This document shows positions 15,551 to 24,327 of a DNA stretch of 64,000 nt, in pieces. This stretch comes from Streptomyces sp. col6 (GTDB lineage Bacteria > Actinomycetota > Actinomycetes > Streptomycetales > Streptomycetaceae), in assembly GCF_008042035.1 (NCBI RefSeq), contig NZ_RDBL01000009.1, positions 184,833 to 248,832 on the forward strand, given 5' to 3'. Position 1 is the first letter of the stretch. Each line of letters opens with the position of its first letter. Below the pieces are notes generated by a model. That model had not been told where the DNA came from. It did no database searches and was given only the letters and a program-made list of their open reading frames with translations. A program made the translations under genes and the position numbers.

Positions 15551-16834
15551 ATGAGTACTCAACCCACCGAAATTACTGCGGAAGCGCCGCCCAGGCTGCC
15601 CTGGGGAGCACTGCTTCTTCTCTCGGGCGCGGCCTTCGCCACCGTCACCACCGAACTGCTGCCCGCGAGCATGCTGCTGCAGCTCAGCGACGGCCTGGAC
15701 ATCACACCCGCGACCGCCGGCGGACTGGTCGGCGCATGGGCGCTGACTATCGCCGTGGCCAGCGTCCCGCTGACCCGGCTGACTGCACGCGTACCGCGCC
15801 GACGGCTCTTCACCCTCATTCTGCTGCTGCTCGCCCTCGCGACCACCGGCACCGCGCTCGCCCCCTCGTACGGGTGGGCGCTCACCAGCCGTATCACCGC
15901 CGCCGCCGCGCACGGCCTCTTCTGGTCGCTGCTCGTGCCAACAGTGGCCACACTCGTCCCGCCGGCGCGGACCGGCCGGGCCGTCTCGGTAGTGCTGGCC
16001 GGTCCCGCGATGGCCAGCATCATCGGCATTCCGCTCGGCGCTACCATCGGCGTCTCTCTCGGGTGGCGGGTCTCCTTCGGCGCATTGGCGGCGCTGCTCG
16101 CGCTGGCGGCCCTGGGCATCCGTTCCCTGCCGCTTACGGACGCGCCCCGGCCAGCCGTGCGGCAGGAAGGCCGAGACCCGGCACTGTGGACCGTACTCGG
16201 CGTCGCGCTGGCCGGAGGGCTCGTCATCACCGGCCACTTCCTGCTTTACACGTACATCGCACCGCTGCTCAAACAGTTCGGCGGATACGACAACGCCACC
16301 AGCGGCATACTGCTGTTCGTCTTCGGAGTGGCCGGGGTGGTCGGCACCCTCGGGGCCGGATCACTCTCCGACCGGTTCCCGCGGCAGGCGCTCAGCTGGG
16401 TCAGCGCCGCCTTCGCCGGCAGCGCCGCCTCACTGCTCCTACTCGATCTCCATCTTGCCGTGGCAGTCGTGGTGATCGCAGGCTGGGGCGTACTCATCGG
16501 GTTGCTGCCACCGGTGTTCCAGATGCACCTGCTACGGATCGCCTCCCCCGGCCGGGAGGCCGCCTCCGGGGCGATCGGCATCACCGTACTCAACCTCGGT
16601 ATCGCCACCGGGGCGACGCTCGGCGGGGCGGTACTCGACAACTGGCAGGCCCGAGCCCTCCCCGCCGTCGCCGCCGCGGTCATCGCCGCAGCCACCTTCG
16701 GACTGGTGGTCAACGGACTCCGGGGCCGGTCCGCCACCGGCGAGAAATCCGGAGCTGAGCACACCGACGTGGTCCGAGAAGGTGACGACACGGCAAGCAC
16801 AGGTGCACAGGATCCCTCCGTCGCAGAGGCGTGA
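15551..16834 (+). CDS. MFS exporter, DHA1 (AraJ/Cml-like)
   Basis: A 427-residue membrane exporter with 12 predicted helices. Marker stretches are TELLPASMLLQLSDGLDITP (about residues 35-54), LTARVPRRRLFTLIL (loop 2-3 with basic motif A remnants) and GIPLGATIGVSLGWRVSF. An acidic cytoplasmic tail of about 40 residues ends the protein. No ribosome site is visible before the ATG, consistent with a leaderless transcript from the MerR promoter. Substrate unknown; the MerR partner suggests induction by a drug-like ligand. Confidence 0.9.
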   Translation: MSTQPTEITAEAPPRLPWGALLLLSGAAFATVTTELLPASMLLQLSDGLDITPATAGGLVGAWALTIAVASVPLTRLTARVPRRRLFTLILLLLALATTGTALAPSYGWALTSRITAAAAHGLFWSLLVPTVATLVPPARTGRAVSVVLAGPAMASIIGIPLGATIGVSLGWRVSFGALAALLALAALGIRSLPLTDAPRPAVRQEGRDPALWTVLGVALAGGLVITGHFLLYTYIAPLLKQFGGYDNATSGILLFVFGVAGVVGTLGAGSLSDRFPRQALSWVSAAFAGSAASLLLLDLHLAVAVVVIAGWGVLIGLLPPVFQMHLLRIASPGREAASGAIGITVLNLGIATGATLGGAVLDNWQARALPAVAAAVIAAATFGLVVNGLRGRSATGEKSGAEHTDVVREGDDTASTGAQDPSVAEA

Positions 16835-17139
16835 GGGAAGCGGCTGTGCCGGCCGCTGTATCAGAGAGAGCGACCATGCGGCGGGGGTCTCGCGGGCCGC
16901 GGTGGTGGCTGGCGGAACGCGTCGATCGAATCGGTGACCGCCAGGGCGTGCGGGGCGTCGGCTTTCGCCGCGCCACGGGCCGTGTCGCCCAGACGGTGGC
17001 TTCCGGAGCATTTCCCTCCAGCCCCGGAAGCCACAGCCCCCAGCACGACCGGGGTGAGTACCCGAGAAACATCGCCGCCGACCTACGACACAACGCGAGA
17101 AGCCCTCACCGGCCCCTCGCTCTCCTCGGGATCACATGA
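16835..17139. other. intergenic stretch without recognised genes
   Basis: No gene could be supported. A short AGCGGC/GCCGCT stem just after the exporter might be a weak terminator. Confidence 0.4.
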
Positions 17140-17394
17140 TCACCAATCCGGGCGAAGCACCACTTTGCCGAGGCCCTGTCTCCCGAAGGAGAGCATGGGC
17201 GGCCAGAAGCTTCCAACGTGGAGTTCGGCCTCGACATCATCCAGCGCAAGATCGTCCTCGGCTGCCCACCCGACTGTCCCAATCCCGAACGCAACCGCTA
17301 CCTGATCTGGGTCGCCCACCGCCACGGCGCACCCGTGTGCCAGACCCTCCCGGACACCATCGCGGCCTCCCTATCCGTCGTCGCCTCCGGGTAG
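17140..17394 (+). pseudogene. gene fragment of unknown family
   Basis: After a stop at 17137 the frame reads HHFAEALSPEGEHGRPEASN, VEFGLDIIQRKIVLGCPPDC and PNPERNRYLIWVAHRHGAPV, and stops at 17394. The composition looks like genuine protein and the frame begins without a start codon other than the internal GTG at 17218, so it is probably a 3' fragment. It is flanked by IS remnants. Not recognised. Confidence 0.35.
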
Positions 17395-17404
17395 GTCGGA
17401 ACTT

Positions 17405-17520
17405 TCAGATCACACCCTCGAACTGTTCCCGCAGCCGGGCGGGATGCGGCCCGTACTCGCCGACCGGCAGGTACGGCTCGAAGTAGTCCCAGCCCTCGTC
17501 AGCCAGTTGTGCGCGGGACG
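17405..17520 (-). pseudogene. N-terminal piece of an IS5-family transposase
   Basis: The minus strand reads AQLADEGWDYFEPYLPVGEY then GPHPARLREQFEGVI and stops at 17405. This is the conserved N-terminus of IS5-group transposases (LTDExW...LLP...R...EGVIWRFRTG), cut off exactly where the next conserved block should start. Confidence 0.6.
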
Positions 17521-17542
17521 CCGAGGCCGAGGTCTCGGGGCT

Positions 17543-17776
17543 CGGGTGCGCCGGCTCTCGCGGTCGACGTGCCCGCACCGGAGGCAGGACTGCGAGGTGC
17601 AGGCACGGCTGATGCGGTCACGTCACGCCGTATCTGTGACCGATCAGGAGCGAGGTGCGGTCGGCAGGGCCGCAGGATCCACCCCGGAGAGTTCGACGAT
17701 GCGGTGCGCCGGGAGGCCGGCGGCCAGAGCTTTGTGGAGCAGGGCGTCGCGCCCCTCCTCGCTGTCACGGTAAGAC
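17543..17776. repeat. 234-bp duplicated segment, copy 1
   Basis: It matches 27933-28166 base for base without gaps, with about nine differences by eye. It contains an IS605 tnpB zinc-ribbon remnant (minus strand, up to about 17635) and the 3' end of the minus-strand gene at 17644-18075. Confidence 0.9.
17546..17635 (-). pseudogene. IS605 TnpB zinc-ribbon remnant
   Basis: The minus strand reads ACTSQSCLRCGHVDRESRRT, the CxxC-GHxD part of the TnpB/OrfB zinc ribbon. Stops lie on its 5' side and the second CxxC is missing here. Confidence 0.55.
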
Positions 17777-18075
17777 AGCAGTTCCTTCTCGACGGCCGCC
17801 ACCTGGTCGGTGGCGGCAGCCCGGCGAACCCGCTCCAGCTCCTCCTCGGTCAGCGGCACCGGGAGCCGTTCTGCTCCCTCGGGAATCATCCCGGTCTCCT
17901 CAGGCGGCACGACGTGCAGCGCCGGAGACGCGGCATCGGTCTGGTGGGCATCGAGCCAGGCCCGCACGGCCGGTGTCTGCAGGCACTCCAGCCCTCCGGT
18001 GAGGGATACGGGCATCGCCTGCCAGCCCGATCCCGGGGCACCGTCGGCGAGGAAGAGATAAGCGTCGTCGGTCAT
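17644..18075 (-). CDS. hypothetical protein, source of a duplicated 3' end
   Basis: A 143-residue, acidic protein (MTDDAYLFLADGAPGSGWQA at the N-terminus; ELERVRRAAATDQVAAVEKE forms a helix at about 78-97; ends PAALPTAPRS). Codon use is typical for the genome and the ATG at 18075 is preceded by GGAAAG. I do not recognise a family. Its last third is duplicated at 28034-28166, attached to the same tnpB remnant, so a mobile-element-linked copying event involved this gene. Probably intact here. Confidence 0.6.
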   Translation of the reverse strand: MTDDAYLFLADGAPGSGWQAMPVSLTGGLECLQTPAVRAWLDAHQTDAASPALHVVPPEETGMIPEGAERLPVPLTEEELERVRRAAATDQVAAVEKELLSYRDSEEGRDALLHKALAAGLPAHRIVELSGVDPAALPTAPRS

Positions 18076-18581
18076 GATGGGTCACTTTCCAGCGTCGGCT
18101 GTGGCGGTGTTGTGCACCCACTTACCCGCTCTGGCCTAGCCGTATCCGGTTGGCGTGCTGCGATCGGCTGTTCGGGTCGTACGCGACACACCGTCCCGGG
18201 ACCTGAAGGTGCCCCTCGCACTCGTGAAACTGCTGGGCCGTGTCCGAAACCTCGCCCCAGGGCGCACGTCACGGCGAGGCCCGGAATGGTTGCACATGCA
18301 GGGGCCGCACGGCGACATTGCGTCATCGCGGGCTGACACGGGAATGGTCGGCTGCACATACACAGGCGGGTGAACCGGCGTTTGCATCCCTGTTTCAGGG
18401 AGATCTGGAAATGGTCGGCACGTCGCCTCCATCTCGCGTTCCCCGGAGGCGGCCGTCGCCGGTGCGGTGCGGAGAAGAGTATCGGGGGAGCCCTCATACT
18501 CGGTTCGGTGTCCGCAGGCCATGCTCCGAGGTGCTGCGGGCACACATCTGCTAACACCGAAAGAGAAACAGAGGGAGTGGC
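18076..18581. other. 506-bp intergenic region before the PRC-barrel gene
   Basis: No gene is supported on either strand. It divides the divergent hypothetical gene and PRC-barrel gene and presumably holds both promoters; I could not identify boxes with confidence. Confidence 0.4.
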
Positions 18582-18932
18582 ATGTTTGAAGCGGAGAATA
18601 TCCGGGACTGGCGGGACCTTGACGTGGTGGACGTTGAGGGGGACAAGATCGGATCCCTGGAATCCATTTACGTCGCAACCGCCACCGACCAGCCCGCCTT
18701 CGCGGGCGTCACGATCGGACGACTGACCCGGAGACGGATCGCTTTCGTGCCGCTGGACAAGGCCGTGGTGTCACCCTCATACCTGAAGGTGGCGTGGTCG
18801 AAGCAGCTCGTCAAGGAAGCCCCATCCATCAATACCGACGGAGAATTGCTGGCTGAGGAAGAAAGGGAAATCTTCGATCACTACGGCTTGGATTACGGAA
18901 CGGGGACCGGCCGTCGGCTGGCCCGACGCTGA
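18582..18932 (+). CDS. PRC-barrel domain protein
   Basis: A 116-residue protein with a PRC-barrel fold: DWRDLDVVDVEGDKIGSLES (about residues 8-27) followed by IYVATATDQPAFAGVTIGRL and RRRIAFVPLDKAVVSPSYLK. This beta barrel is found in RimM and in small stress-related proteins of actinobacteria. The C-terminal part is acidic and ends GTGTGRRLARR. ATG at 18582 has GAGGGAG upstream. It stands alone. In Streptomyces such genes are often part of the general stress (SigB-like) response, which is inference here. Confidence 0.85.
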   Translation: MFEAENIRDWRDLDVVDVEGDKIGSLESIYVATATDQPAFAGVTIGRLTRRRIAFVPLDKAVVSPSYLKVAWSKQLVKEAPSINTDGELLAEEEREIFDHYGLDYGTGTGRRLARR

Positions 18933-19099
18933 TCGAGGTACTGAGCCGAGAGCAACGCGCGCAGCGGCGCGGCAACACGCACCCCGCCCGCCTCACGGCT
19001 GCCTCGACCCGGGCGGCGACTGCCAGATGCGCCCCCGCGCGGTGCCGTCCGGGCGGAGCCGGTGGCCTGGGTCCGGGCCCGGGTGCCGTCGGTGTTGAG

Positions 19100-19440
19100 T
19101 CAGGCGCCACAGGGCGTGTCGTTGTTCTTCAACGAGTGCGTGGCGTCGTTCATGCCGTAGGAGCGAAGGTCTGCGATCGTGCCGCCTTCGCGTCCCACGC
19201 AGACCTGGGACGCGGTGTAGTTGTCCTTGGCGTAGACCCTCGCGGTGCGCCCGCTGTTGTTGATGACGGAGCTCCCGGCGCCGCGAATGTAGTCGGGCAG
19301 GTGTCGCACCGAATCGTCGGTGGCGCGTTTGACGTAGAGCTGGCCGACGAAGTTGATGTCAGGGTAGATGCACACGAACCCGTCGGGGCAGGCGATCTTG
19401 TCCTGGGGCGTGGCCCCCGGGCTGGTGGGTTGAAGCGCGT
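19100..19440 (-). pseudogene. peptidase-inhibitor I36-family protein, 5' end lost
   Basis: The minus strand encodes a secreted-type I36 domain: IACPDGFVCIYPDINFVGQL, then SVINNSGRTARVYAKDNYTA and SQVCVGREGGTIADLRSYGM, ending DTPCGA, with four cysteines expected to pair. Proteins of this family (SMPI-like, beta-gamma crystallin fold) are exported. No signal peptide precedes the domain: upstream the frame runs antisense into the next gene, so the start and secretion signal have been removed. It could be expressed only if fused to something else. Confidence 0.6.
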
Positions 19441-19530
19441 CTACGTGGCGACTATGTCGCTGGACCAGACCGGCAAGGGGCAGGCCCGCTGGACCAAGCA
19501 CCGGAACTTTCCGAAAGCCACGCGGAGCTT

Positions 19531-20526
19531 TTGTCCGATCTGAGTGGAATCGTTTGTGACTATCCTTCTGAAGACCCCGCAGTGGTGCTGACGGGCCTCG
19601 CTGCGGACACATCCGGCGCCCTGACCCGCCATGGAACGCCCGCGGGTCGCCGGGAGCTGACGGGCTATACCGTTCTCCTCCATGCCACGTCCTGGTATGC
19701 GACTTCCGGCCGGATACTCAACCGGCCCCTGCTCGACGCCTACGCCGATGTCCTCAACCGCATCCGGGCGACGTTCGCCCCGGCGGTGTGCCGCTGTGCG
19801 CTGGGACATCCGAGCGACATTCTCAGCGACGACCGCGAGCACATGGTCGAGTTCGGGGTGAGCCTGCTGACCACGGCCGGGAGGGAGATCATCTCTGCGG
19901 ACTACGGGGTTGAGGACAACGATATAGCTGTCCTGGACTGTCCGGCCTTCCTGTCCGACCTTGCCGACACGGCCAAGGAGGTCGTCCACGGAGGTATCGA
20001 AAGGCTCTTCGGCGAGATCGACGTCTCCCATCTCGACGCCGCTTTCCTCCGCAACGGCGGCCGTATCGAGTTCACCGCCGTCCAGGACGCACTCTCTCGC
20101 ACCTGGGAGGACAACGCCGGGCCGGTCGGGCTATGGTGCGCGCGAAGGTGGCTGGCCGGGCAGGTCAACAAGGACGAACGGATCGGCGTGATGCTGTGCA
20201 TGCGCATGGTCATCCAGAACTCGTACGAGGGCCTGCCCCCCTCTTACTCGCGCGTCATGCAAGCTGCCCTGAAGACCGTCGACCTCAACGCCGCATGCAG
20301 CCACCCAATCCACCCATGGTCCGCAGTCGCCGACCGTCGCGCGGCCGTCCTGCATCTCTGCGCGCCAGCAGAGCATCCCGACTCTCCGGTGCCTCCCGAG
20401 CTGTCGGCGCGCGAGCTGTGGGAATGCCCGGGCCAGTACCTTGAGCTTGCGCGGGCAGGCCTGCGCACCATCTCGCGCTGGAACTCCAAGACAACCCCTA
20501 CCGCGTTCGAGGGCACCGGCCCCTGA
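19531..20526 (+). CDS. hypothetical protein, N-terminus uncertain
   Basis: About 331 residues with good codon use and a plausible globular composition, for example GYTVLLHATSWYATSGRILN (about 45-64), EFGVSLLTTAGREIISADYG (about 107-126) and MRMVIQNSYEGLPPSYSRVM. No signal peptide or membrane helix. The given TTG (19531) is only one option: the frame stays open upstream without a good start or ribosome site, and it begins near the truncated I36 gene, so the 5' end may have been lost in the same rearrangement. I do not recognise the family. Confidence 0.55.
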   Translation: MSDLSGIVCDYPSEDPAVVLTGLAADTSGALTRHGTPAGRRELTGYTVLLHATSWYATSGRILNRPLLDAYADVLNRIRATFAPAVCRCALGHPSDILSDDREHMVEFGVSLLTTAGREIISADYGVEDNDIAVLDCPAFLSDLADTAKEVVHGGIERLFGEIDVSHLDAAFLRNGGRIEFTAVQDALSRTWEDNAGPVGLWCARRWLAGQVNKDERIGVMLCMRMVIQNSYEGLPPSYSRVMQAALKTVDLNAACSHPIHPWSAVADRRAAVLHLCAPAEHPDSPVPPELSARELWECPGQYLELARAGLRTISRWNSKTTPTAFEGTGP

Positions 20527-20889
20527 CGCTTGACGCGCTCTCGGGAGTCCGAGCCGGCGTCAGCCCTTGGGCGTAGCTGCGGAAGCCGGCGAGCCTCACA
20601 CACTTCGGCGGGCTGGAGGGGCAAAGGCGTCTCACTCGCCGTCGACCGTCGGCTTCGCCGCGTGCTATAGCAGAGCGACACGGGCGGGCAGCGTCCTGCG
20701 GGCGCTTCGGATCGGTGGCTGTCGGTTCAGATATGGAGCTTCGACTGGTCCGGAAGGTCCGGCCGATAGAAGTCCTAGAGGCTGTTGTCTTTCCGAGTGT
20801 CATGACGATGTTTTCGCTGGTCAGAGGTATTGGTGGCGTCCGTGAGGGAGTGACGGATCGTTGTTTCGTCGCTCTCGTGGAGGTCGTGG

Positions 20890-21438
20890 ATGCCGTCGGT
20901 TGTCGGACTGCTGGAACAGCACAAGCTTGCCGCCCGTCGTCGTGTGGACGGGCTGCGCGAGGAGGCTGACCGGATCCAGGCCGAGCTCGCGGCGGCCGAG
21001 CAGGAGTGGATGGAGTGGACGATCGCCCATGAGCGTGTGGGTGCGGTGCTGTCCGCGCCGGGCGGGAGTCCAACTGACGCGGTGGCCGCCGAGCGGCCGG
21101 GCGGTGCCGGGACGCAAGCTGGGGTGCAGGCGTCACCGCTCGTGGCGGCGAAGGCGAAGTCGCAGGTTCCGGTGAGGCGCGAGGCGCTGGCCGTGACGGC
21201 ATTGTCGGCGGACTATCAGCGCATCCTGGCCGCGCTAGCGGATCGGGTCCGTCTCGGTCAGGGCCCGCTGACCTGCCAGGAGATGGCCTCCGCCTTCGGT
21301 ATGGATGTGGTGCCGGCCAAGGTGGAGGCGTTGCGGTCTAAGGCGAAACGCCTGCTCGCGCGGGGCTGGCGGGCCGAGCCAGCGCCGGTCCGGTTCACGC
21401 TCGCGCGGGGCGTGAGCGGGTCAGGCGGCGGGTCATGA
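20890..21438 (+). CDS. IS-associated accessory protein, function unknown
   Basis: A 182-residue protein: N-terminal coiled coil PSVVGLLEQHKLAARRRVDG and REEADRIQAELAAAEQEWME, then a C-terminal DNA-binding-like part (ADYQRILAALADRVRLGQGP, FGMDVVPAKVEALRSKAKRL). Many copies of this protein occur beside IS elements in Streptomyces as I remember. It looks intact. A decayed relative lies at 29912-30380, also beside an IS end. ATG at 20890 follows a GGAGG. It may assist or regulate transposition; that is inference from context only. Confidence 0.6.
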   Translation: MPSVVGLLEQHKLAARRRVDGLREEADRIQAELAAAEQEWMEWTIAHERVGAVLSAPGGSPTDAVAAERPGGAGTQAGVQASPLVAAKAKSQVPVRREALAVTALSADYQRILAALADRVRLGQGPLTCQEMASAFGMDVVPAKVEALRSKAKRLLARGWRAEPAPVRFTLARGVSGSGGGS

Positions 21439-21925
21439 CCATGGTCATTGACCAGTAGACCATCGCTTCGGCGCTGGTAGTGCGGCGTTCGAAGTCGCGC
21501 GCCAGGCGTCGGCTTCGCATCAGGTGGGCGAAGAGCCGCTCGACGATCCGCCGCTTGGGCAGTGCGACGAAACCGCGCCTGTCGTCGCTGCGCTTGACGA
21601 TCACCAGGACCAGGGCGAGCGTGGCCAGGCAGTGCTCGACGAGGCTGCCGGTGTAGCCGCCGTCGGCCCAGACGAGTTCCAGCCGGTGGTGGGCATCGGC
21701 CGCCCGCTGAAGCGGCACTTTCACGGCGGCACGGTCGCCGATGTCCGGGGCGGTGACCATCACGCCCAGCAGAAGGCCGAGGGTGTCGACCACGACATGC
21801 CGCTTGCGCCCGTTGATCTGCTTCCCGCCGTCGAAGCCGCGGCTGTCGGCGCCGATCACGGCGTCCGCTTTGACCGACTGCGAGTCGATCACGCCGGCCG
21901 TCGGCTCCGCATCCCGCCCCGCCAC
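21395..21925 (-). pseudogene. IS5-family transposase, C-terminal part
   Basis: The minus strand gives GVIDSQSVKADAVIGADSRG (catalytic DSQ), GGKQINGRKRHVVVDTLGLL, WADGGYTGSLVEHC (second catalytic D), KRRIVERLFAHLMRSRRLAR (catalytic E), the classic IS5 order. The N-terminal half is missing and the frame changes just upstream (about 21925-21960), where another frame reads LPGRVRQEAWRG. Non-functional. Confidence 0.8.
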
Positions 21926-21987
21926 GCCTCCTGGCGGACCCGACCAGGCAGCCGGTCATGCCCTGACCAGCACTTACGGGACAACTT

Positions 21988-22980
21988 CTAGGGCATCGCC
22001 CTCGTATGGCGGAGCGAAGTCGGGTAGGGGTCGGGGTCGCTGTCCTTGGGTCCCGGTGGGCCGAGCCGGTGGTCGAGCGCGGCACCGACCTCGGGGCAGT
22101 TCTTGCGGATGACGTCGAGGAAGGCGTTCAGTGCCGGGGAACGGTCCCGGGCGTTGAAGGACAGGACCAGATTGGGCAGAGGCGTGCGCGGGGTCACCTC
22201 GCAGAACCACGTGCCCCGCCGTGGGGCCGCCAGCATGCGGGAGGGTCCCAGACCGACGCCCACCCCGCAGGCCGCGAGTCCGATGATGGTGTGGATGTCC
22301 CTCGCGACGGTCGCGCCGGAGAGCGCCTTGGAGTCCTTGCCCAGGAGGGCTCGCAGCCCGGTGACGACGGCGGGCTCGTCCTCGCCCGGCGCTACGATCA
22401 GCGGCTGTCGCCGCAGCTGGTCCACGTCCACCGAGGACTGACCCGCGTACGGATGCGTGCTGCTCATGACCGCGACCAGGTGGTCGTGCCCGATCGGCAC
22501 CGAAACCAGCTGCTCGGCCCCGATGCCCCCGGGCCGGCCGAGGCCGATTGCCGCGTCCAGTTCGCCGGTGACGAGCGCGGCCGTGCCGCGGCTGGTCGCC
22601 ATCTCGTGCAGTTCCAGCCGCACGTCGGGCCGTTCACGGCCGAACCGGCCAAGGACGTCCGGCAGGGGTTCGAGCAGCGCCGAGGCAATGAAACCCAGGC
22701 GCAGTCGGCCCGTCTCGCCGCGTGCTGCCCTGGCCGCGTCGACCGAGGCCGCCGCGATCTCGTCGAGCGCCCTGCGCGCCCGGCAGAGGAAGGCCGCGCC
22801 CGCAGCCGTCGGAAACACTCCCTGGCGGGTGCGATCGAACAACCGGGCGCCCACTTCCCGTTCGAGGTCGGCGATCTGCTTGGACAGCGGGGGCTGCGCA
22901 ATGCCCAGCGCACCGGCCGCCCGGCCGAAGTGTTCGTGCTCGGCGAGGGTAAGTGCGTACCTCAGGTGCCGCGCCTCCAT
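21988..22980 (-). CDS. LysR-family transcription regulator
   Basis: A 330-residue regulator. The winged helix-turn-helix is RHLRYALTLAEHEHFGRAAG to ALGIAQPPLSKQIADLEREV (about residues 4-43), followed by the periplasmic-binding-like effector domain (about 90-300: GRLRLGFIASALLEPLPDVL, PLIVAPGEDEPAVVTGLRAL). The ATG at 22980 has GGGAGGTT upstream; the longer frame starting at 23037 would overlap the promoter. It diverges from the hydrolase gene over 92 bases, so it probably controls it. The stop lies in the target site of the IS next door, yet the protein appears full length. Confidence 0.92.
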   Translation of the reverse strand: MEARHLRYALTLAEHEHFGRAAGALGIAQPPLSKQIADLEREVGARLFDRTRQGVFPTAAGAAFLCRARRALDEIAAASVDAARAARGETGRLRLGFIASALLEPLPDVLGRFGRERPDVRLELHEMATSRGTAALVTGELDAAIGLGRPGGIGAEQLVSVPIGHDHLVAVMSSTHPYAGQSSVDVDQLRRQPLIVAPGEDEPAVVTGLRALLGKDSKALSGATVARDIHTIIGLAACGVGVGLGPSRMLAAPRRGTWFCEVTPRTPLPNLVLSFNARDRSPALNAFLDVIRKNCPEVGAALDHRLGPPGPKDSDPDPYPTSLRHTRAMP

Positions 22981-23072
22981 GCCAACCTCCCAGCCATACC
23001 TCACATGTATCGTCGGCCAGCTTGCCAGATCTTTCACTGGATAACCGGGGCCGGGTCGCGTGGAATGCGGTC

Positions 23073-23918
23073 ATGACTGATTCATCCTCCTCAGGTACCG
23101 TCTTCGTCTTCGTACACGGGGCCTGGCACGGCTCCGGGCAGTGGGCGGCGACGCAGCGCGCACTCGCCGGACTCGGTGCCGCGAGCATGGCCGTCGATCT
23201 GCCGGGGCACGGCTTCGACGCGCCGCTGCCCAGCGGATACCTCAAGGCGGGCCAGCCGGGCCTGCTGACCGAGAAGTCTGCGCTCGCCACCGTGACGATG
23301 GACGACTGCGCCGCGGCCGTACTGGACACGCTGCGCCAGGCCCGCCACCACCGTCGCGTTGTACTTGTCGCGCACAGCGCGGGCGGCGGCCCCGCGTCAC
23401 TGGCTGCGGAGCGCGCACCCGAACTCGTCGACGAGATCGTCTACCTCTCGGCCTTCGTACCCGCCGGACGGCCCCGGTTCTTCGACTATCTCGGCTCGCC
23501 CGAGAACGCCACCGCGCGGGGGCAAAGTCTCAGCCTCGGTGACCCCGCCGAGCTGGGCGCCGTGCGGATCAACCCGCTCTCGCAGGATCCCGCCTACGTC
23601 GAGGAACTGCGGCAGGCTCACTACCACGACACCGCTGCGGACCGCTTCGACCGCTGGCGCTCGGCACTGAGCCCCGATCTCCCGCTGGCGATCCCGACCA
23701 CCCCGGTCATCGTGACTCCGCAACGGTGGGGGAGCATCCCAAGGACCTTCCTGCGCTGCGCGGACGACCGAGGTCTGCCCACGGCCGTGCAGGATCTGAT
23801 GATCGCGGAAGCCGACCGGGCCATGCCCGCCAACCCGTTCACCGTGCGCACCCTCCCGGGCAGCCACAGCCCGTTCGCCGCCCGCCCCCGTGAGCTCGCC
23901 GCAGCTCTGCTGCCATGA
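23073..23918 (+). CDS. alpha/beta-fold hydrolase (EstC/PnaE-like)
   Basis: A 281-residue esterase-type hydrolase. The oxyanion-loop motif is VHGAWHG (14-20), the nucleophile is Ser102 in VAHSAGGGP, and His265 in LPGSHSPF completes the triad; an acid in CADDRGLP is likely the third member. No signal peptide. Related enzymes are small-ester hydrolases and hydroxynitrile-lyase-like proteins. The gene diverges from a LysR regulator, the usual arrangement for inducible catabolic esterases. Substrate not predictable. Confidence 0.88.
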   Translation: MTDSSSSGTVFVFVHGAWHGSGQWAATQRALAGLGAASMAVDLPGHGFDAPLPSGYLKAGQPGLLTEKSALATVTMDDCAAAVLDTLRQARHHRRVVLVAHSAGGGPASLAAERAPELVDEIVYLSAFVPAGRPRFFDYLGSPENATARGQSLSLGDPAELGAVRINPLSQDPAYVEELRQAHYHDTAADRFDRWRSALSPDLPLAIPTTPVIVTPQRWGSIPRTFLRCADDRGLPTAVQDLMIAEADRAMPANPFTVRTLPGSHSPFAARPRELAAALLP

Positions 23919-23930
23919 GAGCGGATGCCT

Positions 23931-24060
23931 CGTGCCGCCGGTGGTACTCAGCGCCACTTTCGTGCAGCTCCTCAACGTCACTGTCGCCCAGGTGGCCGCG
24001 CCGGCGATCCGGGCGCCGTGCAACTGCCCCTCGCCGGATTGGCTCTATTCACCAGTAGTG
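23931..24060 (+). pseudogene. N-terminal scrap of a DHA2 MFS exporter
   Basis: One frame reads VVLSATFVQLLNVTVAQVAA then PAIRA, the first membrane helix of DHA2 exporters. It continues after a frameshift as GAVQLPLAGLALFT, matching the start of helix 2. Only about 45 codons survive, cut by the short inverted-repeat element that follows. Confidence 0.55.
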
Positions 24061-24199
24061 GTTCTGGCTCAACTTCTGTGGTGTCGAGTCGAAGCTCGGA
24101 GTCCGAGGCCGGAGCATGCCGAGGACCGGCAGGTCAGGGACTTGCCAAGAGGTAGACAGGAGCCCGGTGGGCGTAGCTCCACAGAAGCTGTGCCAGACC
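24061..24199. repeat. 139-bp element with 21-bp imperfect terminal inverted repeats
   Basis: The left end (24061-24081, core TCTGGCTCAACTTCTGTGG) and the reverse complement of the right end (24179-24199, core TCTGGCACAGCTTCTGTGG) agree at 18 of 21 positions. The interior holds no gene. Size and structure fit a MITE or an internally deleted IS. It interrupts a broken MFS gene. Confidence 0.6.
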
Positions 24200-24327
24200 C
24201 GAAGCTCGTGAACAGAGCCAGGATGCGGTGGGCCTTGCGGCCGGCGGCGACTCGATGTGCTGGGCGAGGACCCGTTCGGTGATCCCCATCGCCCCGCCGA
24301 AGTGGCTCGGCGGCTTGCAATCGCTCC

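Larger units (their letters stand above)
20779..21987. mobile_element. IS5-group element with CTAG flanks, decayed
   Basis: The same tetranucleotide CTAG lies on both sides (20775-20778 and 21988-21991), matching the YTAR 4-bp target duplications of the IS5 group. Ends read inward as GGCTGTTGTC and AAGTTGTCCC, an imperfect inverted pair around TTGTC. Inside are a plus-strand accessory gene and a minus-strand transposase lacking its N-terminal half. The right flank overlaps the stop codon of the LysR gene. Confidence 0.55.
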
